DNA from: JAZNQL01 sp045590155
GTDB taxonomy: Bacteria > Bacillota > Clostridia > UMGS1883 > UMGS1540
Assembly (NCBI GenBank): GCA_045590155.1
Contig: JAZNQL010000002.1
Coordinates: 1-39,264, forward strand
DNA length: 39,264 bases
Direction of reading: 5' to 3'
Shown here: positions 7,887-15,711 of the stretch, in pieces
Position numbering within the stretch: the stretch's first letter is position 1
How the letters are laid out: each line of letters opens with the position of its first letter
Program-made: the position numbers and the translations under genes
The notes under the pieces: generated by a model
What the model saw: the letters and a program-made list of their open reading frames with translations, nothing else
The model's database searches: none
Told to the model about the DNA's origin: nothing

Positions 7887-8042
7887 TTAATCTAATGAAT
7901 TACAGTTGCAAGAAAAAGTTTCACACGTTTTTGCGTGTGGACAACCAACACAATGCTTTCCTTGTTTTTTAGCTTTATAAAGATACAAGATTGCTCCTCC
8001 TGCTACAAGTAGGAGGATTGCAATTAAAATAATATTTGTCAT
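7887..8042 (-). CDS. FeoB-associated Cys-rich membrane protein
   Basis: A 51-residue protein. One membrane helix (about residues 3-22, IILIAILLLVAGGAILYLY) is followed by a basic stretch and a Cys-rich tail (HCVGCPHAKTC, then CNC), six cysteines in all. This layout matches the small FeoB-associated Cys-rich protein family found downstream of feoB in Firmicutes. Its role in Feo transport is presumed, possibly iron handling or FeoC-like assistance at the membrane. The start is 16 bases after the feoB stop, with a GAGTGATG-like ribosome site. The gene is short enough to be missed by automatic calling. Confidence 0.85.
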   Translation of the reverse strand: MTNIILIAILLLVAGGAILYLYKAKKQGKHCVGCPHAKTCETFSCNCNSLD

Positions 8043-8058
8043 AACATCACTCTATTCT

Positions 8059-10068
8059 TTAATTTATTGAAGGATTCAAAGCATACTCAGCTTTAAGATT
8101 TTTATTTGTTTTGTTAATGAGAAAGACAACGATTACTGCCATTGTGACAACAACTATAAACCCTGCAATAGCAGCGCCAACATTAAGTGTAGCAGGAGCA
8201 GTGATGAGTGTGCCAATTGTGTAAACTAAATATGCAACTGTATAACCTACACCAAGTTGAAGTCCTATGCCGCCCCAAAGCCATTTTGCACTTTTCATTT
8301 CTGCGTTCATAGCACCGATAGCGGCAAAACAAGGTGGAGTGTAAAGGTTGAACATTAAATATGCAAGAGCTGCAATTTTTGTAATCGCAAATACTGTTGC
8401 AACCTCTGCGCCTGCACCTTCCATAAGAGCAAGCTCTTCTGTGTCGATAAGATTTTCAAGACCTACAAAGCATACCGCAAGAGTACCAACAACATTTTCT
8501 TTTGCGATGAAACCTGTAACTGCCGCTGCTGCAAGCTGCCATGAAAGTACACCAACAATCGGAACAAGAATGTATGCAAACGGACTTGCGACAGAAGCAA
8601 GGATTGAAGAATCTGCAGTTTCTGCAACATGAAAGCTCCAAGTAAATGTTTGCATAATCTGTACTGCCATATTACAAAGAAGAATGATTGTAGCTGCTTT
8701 AACTATGTATGCCCAACCGCGGCTGCACATTGATTTAAATGCGTCCCAAAGAGAAGGAACTTTGTATTCGGGCAATTCAATAATAAAGAAAGATTTTCTT
8801 GCTTTATAACCTGTGATTTTGTTGATAAGTAAAGCACCAACGAATATAAGTGCTATGCCGGAAAAGTACATAAGAGTGCTAACCCAACCGGCATCGTCAA
8901 AGAATACTCCTGCAAAGAGGGCAATTACAGGGATTTTAGCACCGCAAGGCATAAAAGGAGCAAGCATTGCCGTTGCTCTGCGTTCACGCTCATTACGAAT
9001 TGTACGGCTAGCCATAATGCCGGGAACAGCACAACCGATTGTAATAACAAAAGGTATTACAGATTTACCCGAAAGACCAACTTTTTTAAAGATAGGGTCA
9101 AGAACAACACAAGCTCTTGACATATAACCACAATCTTCCAAAAGTGCAATAAGGAAGTACATCACCATAACAAGCGGTAAGAATCCAACAACGGCGTTGG
9201 CACCGCCGATAACACCATCAACAAGGATGGCTGAAAGAAGCGGATTTGCATCGCTTAAAAGCTTTCCGACCCATCCTTGAAAGCCTTCAAGGATACCAAC
9301 AAGCCAATCGGCAACAGGTGTACCAACCCATACCTGTGAAATCTGGAATACAAGATACATAATAACTGCAAAAATCGGAATACCGAGCCATTTATTTGTA
9401 AGTACGGCATCAATCTTGTCTCCGAAATTCTTATTTTTTGTAAGAACCTTACGGGTTTCAACATCTTTTACTATCTTGTTTACAAATTCAAATCTCTTAC
9501 GGTCAGCAGCTTCAACCGCTTTTTTGCTTGTAAAGTCAACATTACCTTGTGAATAAACTGCTGTCTGTGATGTTCCAACTTTCTTTACTGCAGCTTCAAT
9601 AACTGCTTGAAGACCATTTGCAGAAGTTGAAACAGTTTCAATAACAGGACACGCAAGTTTTTCAGAGAGCTTGACTACATCAATTTTTGTACCTTTCTTT
9701 TTGTTAATATCACTCTTGTTAAGAGCAACAACGCAAGGTATGCCAAGTTCTAAAAGCTGAGTTGTAAAGAATAAGCTGCGACTTAAATTATCTGCATCTA
9801 CAATGTTAATGATAACATCGGGATTTTCTTTCTTTACATAAGAGCTTGTTATACTTTCCTCCGATGTGAACGGGGACATAGAATAAGCACCGGGCAAGTC
9901 AACGGCAATAAGTTCCTCATTTCCCTTATAGTAAGATTTTTTTATTGGGTGTTCCTTTCTCTCAACGGTAACTCCTGCCCAGTTGCCGACTTTTTCATTT
10001 CGACCTGTAAGGGCATTATACATTGTGGTTTTACGGGAGTTTGGATTGTGTGGCAAAGCAATTCTCAT
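8059..10068 (-). CDS. feoB: Ferrous iron transporter FeoB with atypical P-loop
   Basis: A 669-residue FeoB with an N-terminal GTPase-like domain (about 1-160), a helical linker, and a membrane domain with paired Gate motifs. It would import Fe2+ across the membrane. The G-domain keeps G3 (DLPGAYSM), G4 (NKSD) and the switch segment VGNWAGVTVE. Its G1/P-loop reads PHNPNSRKTT, whereas the family form is GNPNSGKTT. Both P-loop glycines are therefore replaced (His7 and Arg12), while Lys13 and Thr14 remain. Membrane-domain signatures are GCAVPGIMASRTI and the segment with PCGAKIPVIALFAG. AAGGAGG precedes the ATG. It sits between feoA and the Cys-rich partner gene, with a candidate iron operator in its own leader. 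Confidence 0.95.
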   Translation of the reverse strand: MRIALPHNPNSRKTTMYNALTGRNEKVGNWAGVTVERKEHPIKKSYYKGNEELIAVDLPGAYSMSPFTSEESITSSYVKKENPDVIINIVDADNLSRSLFFTTQLLELGIPCVVALNKSDINKKKGTKIDVVKLSEKLACPVIETVSTSANGLQAVIEAAVKKVGTSQTAVYSQGNVDFTSKKAVEAADRKRFEFVNKIVKDVETRKVLTKNKNFGDKIDAVLTNKWLGIPIFAVIMYLVFQISQVWVGTPVADWLVGILEGFQGWVGKLLSDANPLLSAILVDGVIGGANAVVGFLPLVMVMYFLIALLEDCGYMSRACVVLDPIFKKVGLSGKSVIPFVITIGCAVPGIMASRTIRNERERRATAMLAPFMPCGAKIPVIALFAGVFFDDAGWVSTLMYFSGIALIFVGALLINKITGYKARKSFFIIELPEYKVPSLWDAFKSMCSRGWAYIVKAATIILLCNMAVQIMQTFTWSFHVAETADSSILASVASPFAYILVPIVGVLSWQLAAAAVTGFIAKENVVGTLAVCFVGLENLIDTEELALMEGAGAEVATVFAITKIAALAYLMFNLYTPPCFAAIGAMNAEMKSAKWLWGGIGLQLGVGYTVAYLVYTIGTLITAPATLNVGAAIAGFIVVVTMAVIVVFLINKTNKNLKAEYALNPSIN

Positions 10069-10102
10069 ATTGTGTTCCTCCTTGTATTTAATTCTTTAAT
10101 TT

Positions 10103-10133
10103 TATATACGCATTCAAGTTAGTCTCCACTAAC
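10103..10133 (-). promoter_or_regulatory. Candidate feoB promoter with operator site 3
   Basis: The inverted repeat GTTAG-N6-CTAAC lies at 10118-10133, extending outward to AGTTAG...CTAACT. On the minus strand it overlaps a possible -35 TTAGTG (complement of 10127-10132), 18 bases from TATATA (10103-10108). It matches the two sites ahead of feoA and fits a DtxR-type operator, so feoB could also be started separately under iron control. Confidence 0.6.
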
Positions 10134-10169
10134 TGCATGTTAAAAAAATAAGCCGTACAGAAGCTACAA

Positions 10170-10382
10170 TTAAACAATTATAGCCTCTGCCAACTGATTA
10201 TCTATATTATATCGTGCATCTTTAATTGAAACTGTGCATCCGCCTTTTCTTAAAGCAATAACAGTAATTGCCTCGCCCGAATAACAACCGAGCGAAAATA
10301 AAAACGCATTTAATTCCTCATCGTCGGTTTCTATACTTTTAATTATATATTCTTGTCCTTCGGACACATCAAGTAATGTCAT
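10170..10382 (-). CDS. feoA: FeoA domain protein
   Basis: A 70-residue SH3-like FeoA protein, the small cytoplasmic partner that interacts with FeoB in ferrous iron uptake. Conserved features are FLFSLGCYSGEAITVIALRKG and the closing segment SIKDARYNIDNQLAEAIIV, which resembles the usual ending around ISLRxxEAxxI. I start it at the ATG at 10382, because AAGGTG (complement of 10390-10395) is seven bases away. A GTG at 10391 would overlap that ribosome site. It is the first gene of the feo block and is divergent from the DtxR-type regulator. Confidence 0.88.
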   Translation of the reverse strand: MTLLDVSEGQEYIIKSIETDDEELNAFLFSLGCYSGEAITVIALRKGGCTVSIKDARYNIDNQLAEAIIV

Positions 10383-10424
10383 ACTTATCACCTTACCATA
10401 TTCGTTTTCTTATATTCAAACTTG

Positions 10425-10467
10425 GTTAGACACAACTAACTCACGCATAGAGTTTAACACAACTAAC
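10425..10467. promoter_or_regulatory. Two DtxR-type operators in front of feoA
   Basis: Site 1 is GTTAG-ACACAA-CTAAC at 10425-10440. Site 2 is GTTTA-ACACAA-CTAAC at 10452-10467, sharing the same spacer and right arm. They are 27 bases apart and lie over the region where the minus-strand feoA promoter must be. The regulator's own plus-strand promoter starts 40 bases further on and looks free of sites. The palindrome resembles the TTAG...CTAA core of DtxR/IdeR boxes. Confidence 0.7.
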
Positions 10468-10506
10468 TTGTTTTTGTCAATACTTTTGTTTAAATTTTCT
10501 TTTGCT

Positions 10507-10535
10507 TTGACAAAAAAATACTTTTATGATAATAT
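10507..10535 (+). promoter_or_regulatory. Promoter of the DtxR-type regulator
   Basis: TTGACA (10507-10512), a 17-base spacer and TAATAT (10530-10535), with an extended TGA. The leader to the ATG at 10590 is about 45 bases. Confidence 0.7.
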
Positions 10536-10589
10536 AATAAAAAGATGTTATGGTTATCTTTATTTTCGCACATTACGAGGTAAGAAGTT

Positions 10590-10970
10590 ATGAAAATCAA
10601 AGAATCAGCTGAAAACTATTTGGAAACAATCTTGGTATTATCAAAGAAAAACGGTTCCGTCCGCAGTATAGATGTTGCTAATGAAATGAACTTTACAAAA
10701 GCAAGTATATCAGTTGCGATGAAAAGACTTCGTGAAGATGAATATATCGTAGTAGAACATGACGGAGCAATTCACCTAACAGAAAAGGGCAAGGATATTG
10801 CCGCAAGAGTTTACGAAAGACATCAACTAATCGCAAAAATTTTAATAGCTCTCGGTGTCAGCGAAGAAACCGCCTATGAGGACAGTTGCAAGATTGAACA
10901 CGATTTAAGTAAAGAGAGTTTTGAAAAAATCAAACAATTTTATAAAAAATATAAAAAAGAGACACTGTAA
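10590..10970 (+). CDS. DtxR/MntR-family metal-dependent regulator
   Basis: A 126-residue regulator: a winged helix-turn-helix (about 5-65; RSIDVANEMNFTKASISVAM, wing EHDGAIHLTEKG) and a short dimerisation/metal domain. It lacks the SH3-like third domain of DtxR, as in MntR. Aligned by eye to Bacillus MntR, the metal ligands become N9, E12, H78, C100, E103 and H104. MntR has Asp and Glu where this protein has N9 and C100, while DtxR/IdeR have Cys at the second. Combined with the divergent feo genes, I infer a ferrous-iron sensor that represses feoA and feoB through the GTTAG-N6-CTAAC sites. GAGG upstream supports the start. Confidence 0.9.
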   Translation: MKIKESAENYLETILVLSKKNGSVRSIDVANEMNFTKASISVAMKRLREDEYIVVEHDGAIHLTEKGKDIAARVYERHQLIAKILIALGVSEETAYEDSCKIEHDLSKESFEKIKQFYKKYKKETL

Positions 10971-10994
10971 AACTTTTTACAGTGTCTCTTTTTT
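10959..10994 (+). terminator. Terminator of the DtxR-type gene
   Basis: A 14-base perfect stem, 10959-10972 against 10975-10988 (GAGACACTGTAAAA/TTTTACAGTGTCTC), followed by TTTTTT. The stop codon lies within the left arm. Confidence 0.92.
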
Positions 10995-11081
10995 ATGCAG
11001 ACGTACATCTTATTAAAATAAATAATAACGAATAATACAACGGAATTTGAAAAAAAATAATAAAAAAAGGAGAAATAAAAT

Positions 11082-11711
11082 TTGGACGAGATTAAAGATA
11101 ATGGTATACAAATTATTGACGATATATATTGCCTTAATATAATAGGCGAAATAGAAGGTCATGTAATTTTACCTCCTCAAAGCAAAACAACAAAATACGA
11201 ACATGTTATTCCCGCGCTTATTGAAGCCGAGCGTGATACTTCAAAAAAAGGAATACTGATAATACTAAACACAATGGGAGGTGACGTTGAGGCAGGACTT
11301 GCAATAGCCGAAATGATATCGAGCTTAACAAAACCCACAGTTTCGCTTGTACTTGGAGGAAGCCACAGTATAGGAGTACCTTTGGCAGTTTCTGCTGATT
11401 ATTCATTCATAGTCCCATCTGCCACAATGACATTGCATCCCGTGCGTATAAACGGAACTGTACTTTCAGTACCGCAAAGCTTTAACTATCTTGAGAGAAT
11501 GCAGGAAAGAGTGGTAGAATTCGTTGTTAAAAACTCGCACATATCAAAAGAAGATTTTATGAAGTTTATAATGAACACATCAGAACTTGCAAACGATATG
11601 GGCAGTGTATTACTTGGGGAAGATGCTGTTAAAAGCGGACTTATAGATGCAATAGGGGGAATATCAGACGCCCTTTTAAAACTTGAGCAAATGCAAAAAG
11701 AAAGACCGTAA
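11082..11711 (+). CDS. tepA: TepA-like ClpP-fold serine protease
   Basis: A 209-residue ClpP/crotonase-fold protein of the TepA (YmfB) group, thought to degrade signal peptides or aid protein translocation. The catalytic triad by alignment to ClpP is S96 in GGSHSIGVP, H119 in TMTLHPVR and D172 in ANDMGS. NTMGGDVEAGLAIAEM is the group's conserved loop. The frame begins with TTG at 11082; AAGGAG at 11067-11072, nine bases away, supports this unusual start, and no ATG is close. Bacillus tepA lies by ftsK, but here it stands alone with hairpins on both sides. There is no signal peptide. Confidence 0.88.
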   Translation: MDEIKDNGIQIIDDIYCLNIIGEIEGHVILPPQSKTTKYEHVIPALIEAERDTSKKGILIILNTMGGDVEAGLAIAEMISSLTKPTVSLVLGGSHSIGVPLAVSADYSFIVPSATMTLHPVRINGTVLSVPQSFNYLERMQERVVEFVVKNSHISKEDFMKFIMNTSELANDMGSVLLGEDAVKSGLIDAIGGISDALLKLEQMQKERP

Positions 11712-11728
11712 TTTTTACGGTCTTAAAA
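11702..11728. terminator. Hairpin between convergent tepA and the S41 gene
   Basis: A stem of AAGACCGTAA (11702-11711) against TTACGGTCTT (11715-11724), overlapping the tepA stop codon. The T-run is weak, but the position in a 17-base convergent gap makes termination the likely role. Confidence 0.6.
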
Positions 11729-12859
11729 TTATTTTGCAAGTTCAAGAGCTCTTGTAAGCTGGGTATCTTCTTCGTGCGTTAGTGCAGATATGCTTTTATT
11801 CTGTGCACTTTCAGGGAGAAAAACAGTTTCTGAAGGGGTTATTCCTTCGCCGTGAATACAAACACCGTTTGGCGTATAGTAATAAGATGTTGTAAGCTTT
11901 AAAGCTCCGCCCAAAGGGAGAGGGAAAAGCTCCTGAACACAGCCTTTACCAAAGGTTTTTTCGCCTATAACCAAAGCACGCTTGTTGTCAGAAAGTGCGG
12001 CAGTTAAAACTTCCGAAGCAGATGCTGAATTTTTGTTGCAAAGAACAATTAAATCGTTTTCAATACATTTTTTATCGCTTTTAAAGTAATGCCTTTCTCC
12101 CGCTTTGTTCTGGGTGTATACAATGTCGGCTTCGCAAAGGAATAAGTCGGCAATATCTACAGCACTTGAAAGAAGACCGCCGGGATTATCTCTTAAATCC
12201 AAAATAATATCTTTATCTTCTATATTGGAAAGAGCATCGGATAATTCATTAAAAGTATTTTGTGCAAAAGAATCTATTTTTATATATCTGGCGGCAGGAA
12301 ACTCCTTTTGGGATACAGTATCAAGATGAACCGTATCACGCTTAACTTTAAATAAAAGTTCTTTGCCACCCCTTAAGACAGTAATTGATATTTCATTTTT
12401 GTTTTTACTTTCTTCGGTTTCTCCTTTTAAGTATGAAATTATTTCATTAAAAGTATCCTCTGTGACCTTTTGTGAGTCAACTTCAATAATTTTATCTCCA
12501 TCTAAAATTCCGGCATCCTTTGCGGGAGAGTTATTCATAACCTTTGAAACAGTGAAAAAATTATCCTCATCAAGTAAAACTTCAATTCCAATACCCTTGT
12601 ATTCAGCGTGAATACTTTCCATAAAAGATTTATATTCTTTATCGTTAAAGTACACCGAATAAGGGTCGTTTAATGAACGAACCATGCCCGAAAGTAAAGA
12701 GTCTGTTTCCGAGTTTTCAATATAATATCCGTCTATAAGCTTTTTGATAAGAACAGCTTTTACACTATCCCCGAAAAAACAAAATAAAACGGCAATAACA
12801 GTAACAACAGTTACAGTAAAGGTTATAACTGCAGTTGTTATGATGTTTTTTTTCTGCAA
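11729..12859 (-). CDS. S41 family carboxyl-terminal processing peptidase (CtpA/CtpB type)
   Basis: A 376-residue serine protease anchored by an N-terminal membrane segment (about 6-30), acting outside the membrane. It has a PDZ domain (about 90-175, GIGIEVLLDEDN and SPAKDAGILDGDKIIEVD) followed by the S41 core. The catalytic Ser280 is the middle Ser of SASASE, with Lys305 in KTFGKG. Their 25-residue spacing equals that of E. coli Prc and Bacillus CtpB. The start is TTG at 12859, with GAGGTG seven bases upstream. It follows the ftsEX-M23 block, a common clostridial order, and may process envelope or division proteins. A hairpin separates it from the M23 gene, so its expression may be partly uncoupled. 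Confidence 0.92.
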   Translation of the reverse strand: MQKKNIITTAVITFTVTVVTVIAVLFCFFGDSVKAVLIKKLIDGYYIENSETDSLLSGMVRSLNDPYSVYFNDKEYKSFMESIHAEYKGIGIEVLLDEDNFFTVSKVMNNSPAKDAGILDGDKIIEVDSQKVTEDTFNEIISYLKGETEESKNKNEISITVLRGGKELLFKVKRDTVHLDTVSQKEFPAARYIKIDSFAQNTFNELSDALSNIEDKDIILDLRDNPGGLLSSAVDIADLFLCEADIVYTQNKAGERHYFKSDKKCIENDLIVLCNKNSASASEVLTAALSDNKRALVIGEKTFGKGCVQELFPLPLGGALKLTTSYYYTPNGVCIHGEGITPSETVFLPESAQNKSISALTHEEDTQLTRALELAK

Positions 12860-12877
12860 AACAATACACCTCTATAA

Positions 12878-12909
12878 ATAACGCCACACGGAGCTCCATG
12901 CGGCGTTAT
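12878..12909 (-). terminator. Hairpin downstream of the M23 gene
   Basis: An inverted repeat with outer arms ATAACGCC (12878-12885) and GGCGTTAT (12902-12909) and an inner GGAGCTCC, interrupted by two mismatches. The T-run on the minus strand is poor, so it could be a partial terminator or an RNA-stabilising stem ahead of the S41 gene. Confidence 0.55.
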
Positions 12910-12942
12910 AAAAATTAAACACACAGTAAGTATATTTCAGTA

Positions 12943-14115
12943 TCAGTTAAAATATGACATGGGGTCTGTATGCTGACCATAATTTAAAACTTCAAAATGC
13001 AGATGAGGTCCCGTAGAGTTACCGGTAGAACCAACAGCCGCAATGGTCTGACCTTTTGTTACAGTATCGCCTGCCTGTACGTATAAAGCACTTGAATGTG
13101 CGTATAAGGTCTGCACCCCTCCGCCGTGATTTATAACAATGTATTTACCGTAACCGCTGTTCCAGCCTGCACTTAAAACAGTGCCCGAAGCGGCAGCATA
13201 AATAGGAGCACCCTGTCCTGCACCTATATCAATGCCCGTATGGGTTTTATATCTCTTCTGAATAGGATGGAAACGGGTTCCGTATTGAGAAGTAATATAT
13301 GTTGTGTTTGTAGGCCATACAAACCGTTCACTTGAATAATTTTTGGAAGAAGACGCACCAGGGGAAGTTGTCATAGCTTGTATCTGCGAACGCAGACTTG
13401 CTTCTGCTGCATCAGCTTCGTCAAGTATCTTTTTGTATGTAGCTTCGTCCGCTTCAAGTTTTGAAAGAAGTTCTATTTTAGCCGCCTGCACAGCTTCAAG
13501 CTGCGATGCCTTAACATCAAGAATACTTTTACTTACTTCAAGCTCTTCTTTTCTTGCTTCGATAACGGCTTTAGCTTCTTTTATAACATTTATAGCCGCT
13601 TTCATATTGTCCATTATAGACTGGTCGTAGTCAACAATCTGATTTATAAGGTCAATGCGGTATAAAAGATCCGAAAAGCTTTGAGAACCAAAAATAACAT
13701 CAATGTACGAAGCGTTTCCGCACTCATACATTACTCTCACTCTTGTTTCGTAAAGAGCAGTATATTCGTCAAGCTCATTTTGAGCAACATTTATTTCTTC
13801 TTGTTTTGCATCAATTTCTGACTGAACCTCTGCAATCTGGTTGTTTACAGTATGAATTTCAGTTCCAAGGTCGGCAAGTTGTAAGTCGATTTCCTTTTTT
13901 TCTGCTTGAAGATCAACCTTGTTCGATTTTATGGAATTCAATTTATTTTGTGCCGCAGCCTTTTCACTTTGAGCCTGTGAAAGCTTTGATTTAAGCTCGT
14001 TCACAGTTGCCGCACGTACCGAGAAAAGGGAAGAGAACGACGAAAGTAAAAATGCAAGCACAAGTACTATAACTAAAGAAGAAATCAGAAATTTATTTGA
14101 ACGCAGTTTTTTCAT
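12943..14115 (-). CDS. Coiled-coil M23 peptidoglycan hydrolase (EnvC-like)
   Basis: A 390-residue exported protein with a signal or anchor segment at 8-35 ending near VRAA. A long coiled coil rich in Lys/Glu/Gln (about 38-245) leads to a Ser-rich linker and a C-terminal LytM domain (about 265-390). The zinc ligands are H292 and D296 in THTGID and H373 in HLHFE; H340 (YAH) and H371 complete the active site. All are intact, so this should be an active peptidoglycan endopeptidase. It lies 21 bases after ftsX, matching the known use of coiled-coil M23 proteins as FtsEX-controlled hydrolases. AAGGAG supports the start. Confidence 0.93.
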   Translation of the reverse strand: MKKLRSNKFLISSLVIVLVLAFLLSSFSSLFSVRAATVNELKSKLSQAQSEKAAAQNKLNSIKSNKVDLQAEKKEIDLQLADLGTEIHTVNNQIAEVQSEIDAKQEEINVAQNELDEYTALYETRVRVMYECGNASYIDVIFGSQSFSDLLYRIDLINQIVDYDQSIMDNMKAAINVIKEAKAVIEARKEELEVSKSILDVKASQLEAVQAAKIELLSKLEADEATYKKILDEADAAEASLRSQIQAMTTSPGASSSKNYSSERFVWPTNTTYITSQYGTRFHPIQKRYKTHTGIDIGAGQGAPIYAAASGTVLSAGWNSGYGKYIVINHGGGVQTLYAHSSALYVQAGDTVTKGQTIAAVGSTGNSTGPHLHFEVLNYGQHTDPMSYFN

Positions 14116-14136
14116 AATTCAACTCCTTTTAGATCA

Positions 14137-15009
14137 TCATACTTTAAGATGACGGCGTACCGAAATTACACTTCCTACGGCTCCCATAATACAGCCCATA
14201 AGAACAAGTAAAGCAATAAGTATAAATATTATGTCAGAAAGCGCCTTGAATTCAAAAATATTAAATCCAGATAAAGCTGCAAGGGTCGAGCCGTAAGCTA
14301 CCGATACAATGATTATTGAAATAGCACTTCCTATAAAGCCTATTATTATACCTTCAATAATAAAAGGCCAGCGGATAAACCAGTCAGTAGCACCTACGTA
14401 TTTCATAATATGAATTTCTTTTTCTCTGGCATGAACCGCAAGCTTTATAGTGTTTGAAATAATAAATATTGCAATTACAGATAAAAGAAGCATTGCGGCC
14501 AAAGTAGCGCCCTTGATTATGTTTGTTGTGTTAAGAATATTGTTTAAAATATCCTGTCTATTCGAAACCGATTCAACAAACTGAATACCCTTTATCTGTT
14601 CAGCAATAGATGAAGCGGCACGAAGATCCTTTAAAGTAACAATGCAGGAAGGACGTAAAAAGCCTGAATTCAAACCATCAGCACGGTCTCCAAGCATCTT
14701 AACACAGTTTTTGAACGCTTGCTCCTGAGTTTCAATGTTTACCGTTGCAACTCCTTCAATAGCCTGAATCTGTCCCTGTATAGCTTCAAGACCTGAATAA
14801 TCAATATCTTTGTTTATATAAGCTTGAATTTCACACTGGGATATGACCTGATCTGCAATATAATTTACATTTATGCTGAAAAGTAAAAATACACCAAAGA
14901 GCAAGAGACAGCCTGTCACAGTAATAAGGGCAGCAAGTGTCATTATTTTGTTGTACCATATACTTTTACAAGCCTCGCTTATAAAGTAACGAAGTTCTCT
15001 AAATGACAT
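14137..15009 (-). CDS. ftsX: Cell-division ABC transporter membrane protein FtsX
   Basis: A 290-residue four-helix membrane protein. It has one helix near 20-47, an extracellular domain (about 50-165), and three C-terminal helices near 170-195, 220-245 and 258-283. With FtsE it transmits ATP-driven signals across the membrane to a peptidoglycan hydrolase, here most likely the adjacent M23 protein. The conserved HAREKEIHIMKYVGATDWFI segment follows the second helix and is typical of FtsX. The ATG overlaps the end of ftsE by 11 bases, with AAGGGGG as ribosome site, so the pair is translationally coupled. Confidence 0.95.
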   Translation of the reverse strand: MSFRELRYFISEACKSIWYNKIMTLAALITVTGCLLLFGVFLLFSINVNYIADQVISQCEIQAYINKDIDYSGLEAIQGQIQAIEGVATVNIETQEQAFKNCVKMLGDRADGLNSGFLRPSCIVTLKDLRAASSIAEQIKGIQFVESVSNRQDILNNILNTTNIIKGATLAAMLLLSVIAIFIISNTIKLAVHAREKEIHIMKYVGATDWFIRWPFIIEGIIIGFIGSAISIIIVSVAYGSTLAALSGFNIFEFKALSDIIFILIALLVLMGCIMGAVGSVISVRRHLKV

Positions 15010-15685
15010 CGTAACGCCCCCTTTCTTCGTCTCTTACAATAGAGCCGTTTTCAATGGCAATAACACGCTTTTGCATTTCGTTTACTATTTTTTCGGAATG
15101 TGTAGCCATAACAACGGTTGTACCTCTTTTGTTTATGTTGTCAAGGATTTTCATGATTTCGTTTGCGGTTTCAGTGTCAAGATTTCCGGTAGGCTCGTCT
15201 GCTATTAAAACAGAAGGGTTGTTAGCCAAAGCTCTTGCCATAGAAACACGTTGTTGTTCCCCGCCTGAAAGTTGAGCAGGGTAAGAATGAGCCTTATGTA
15301 AAAGACCTACCATTTCTAGAACTTCAGGAACACGTCTTCTTATAAGACTTCTTGGAGCACCTACAATTCTCATTGCAAAAGCAACATTTTCATAAACAGT
15401 ACGTTGTTCCAAAAGGCGGAAATCCTGAAACACAACGCCAAGACTTCTTCTTAAAAGAGGAATCTCTTTTCTCGAAAGCTTGCCTATGTTAAAGCCGTTA
15501 ACCAAAACTTCGCCTTCTGTGGGTACTTCTTCACAAAGCATAAGATGAATAAGAGAGGACTTACCTGCACCGCTGTGTCCTACCAAAAACACAAATTCGC
15601 CTTTTGAAATGTGCAGAGAAGCATTTTTAAGAGCAACCACTTTGTTTGAATCATAAATTTTAGTGACATCATTAAAATAAATCAT
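14999..15685 (-). CDS. ftsE: Cell-division ATP-binding protein FtsE
   Basis: A 228-residue ABC ATPase. Walker A is GHSGAGKSS at 36-44, followed by a Q-loop (VVFQDFRLL), signature LSGGEQQRVSMARAL, Walker B VLIADEPTGNLD and the switch His in MATHSE. It partners FtsX at the septum. I place the start at ATG 15685, where AAAGG is seven bases upstream. A TTG at 15691 almost touches that site and is less likely. It is preceded by the PucR-like gene with a gap of about 26 bases, and probably belongs to the same transcript. Confidence 0.95.
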   Translation of the reverse strand: MIYFNDVTKIYDSNKVVALKNASLHISKGEFVFLVGHSGAGKSSLIHLMLCEEVPTEGEVLVNGFNIGKLSRKEIPLLRRSLGVVFQDFRLLEQRTVYENVAFAMRIVGAPRSLIRRRVPEVLEMVGLLHKAHSYPAQLSGGEQQRVSMARALANNPSVLIADEPTGNLDTETANEIMKILDNINKRGTTVVMATHSEKIVNEMQKRVIAIENGSIVRDEERGRYDVI

Positions 15686-15711
15686 TTTCAAACCTTTCTT
15701 ATGTTTTAAAA

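Noticed and set aside
8348..9127. Plus-strand open frames opposite feoB
   Set aside because: Ala/Ser/Thr-rich shadows of the membrane-domain codons, with no start signals.
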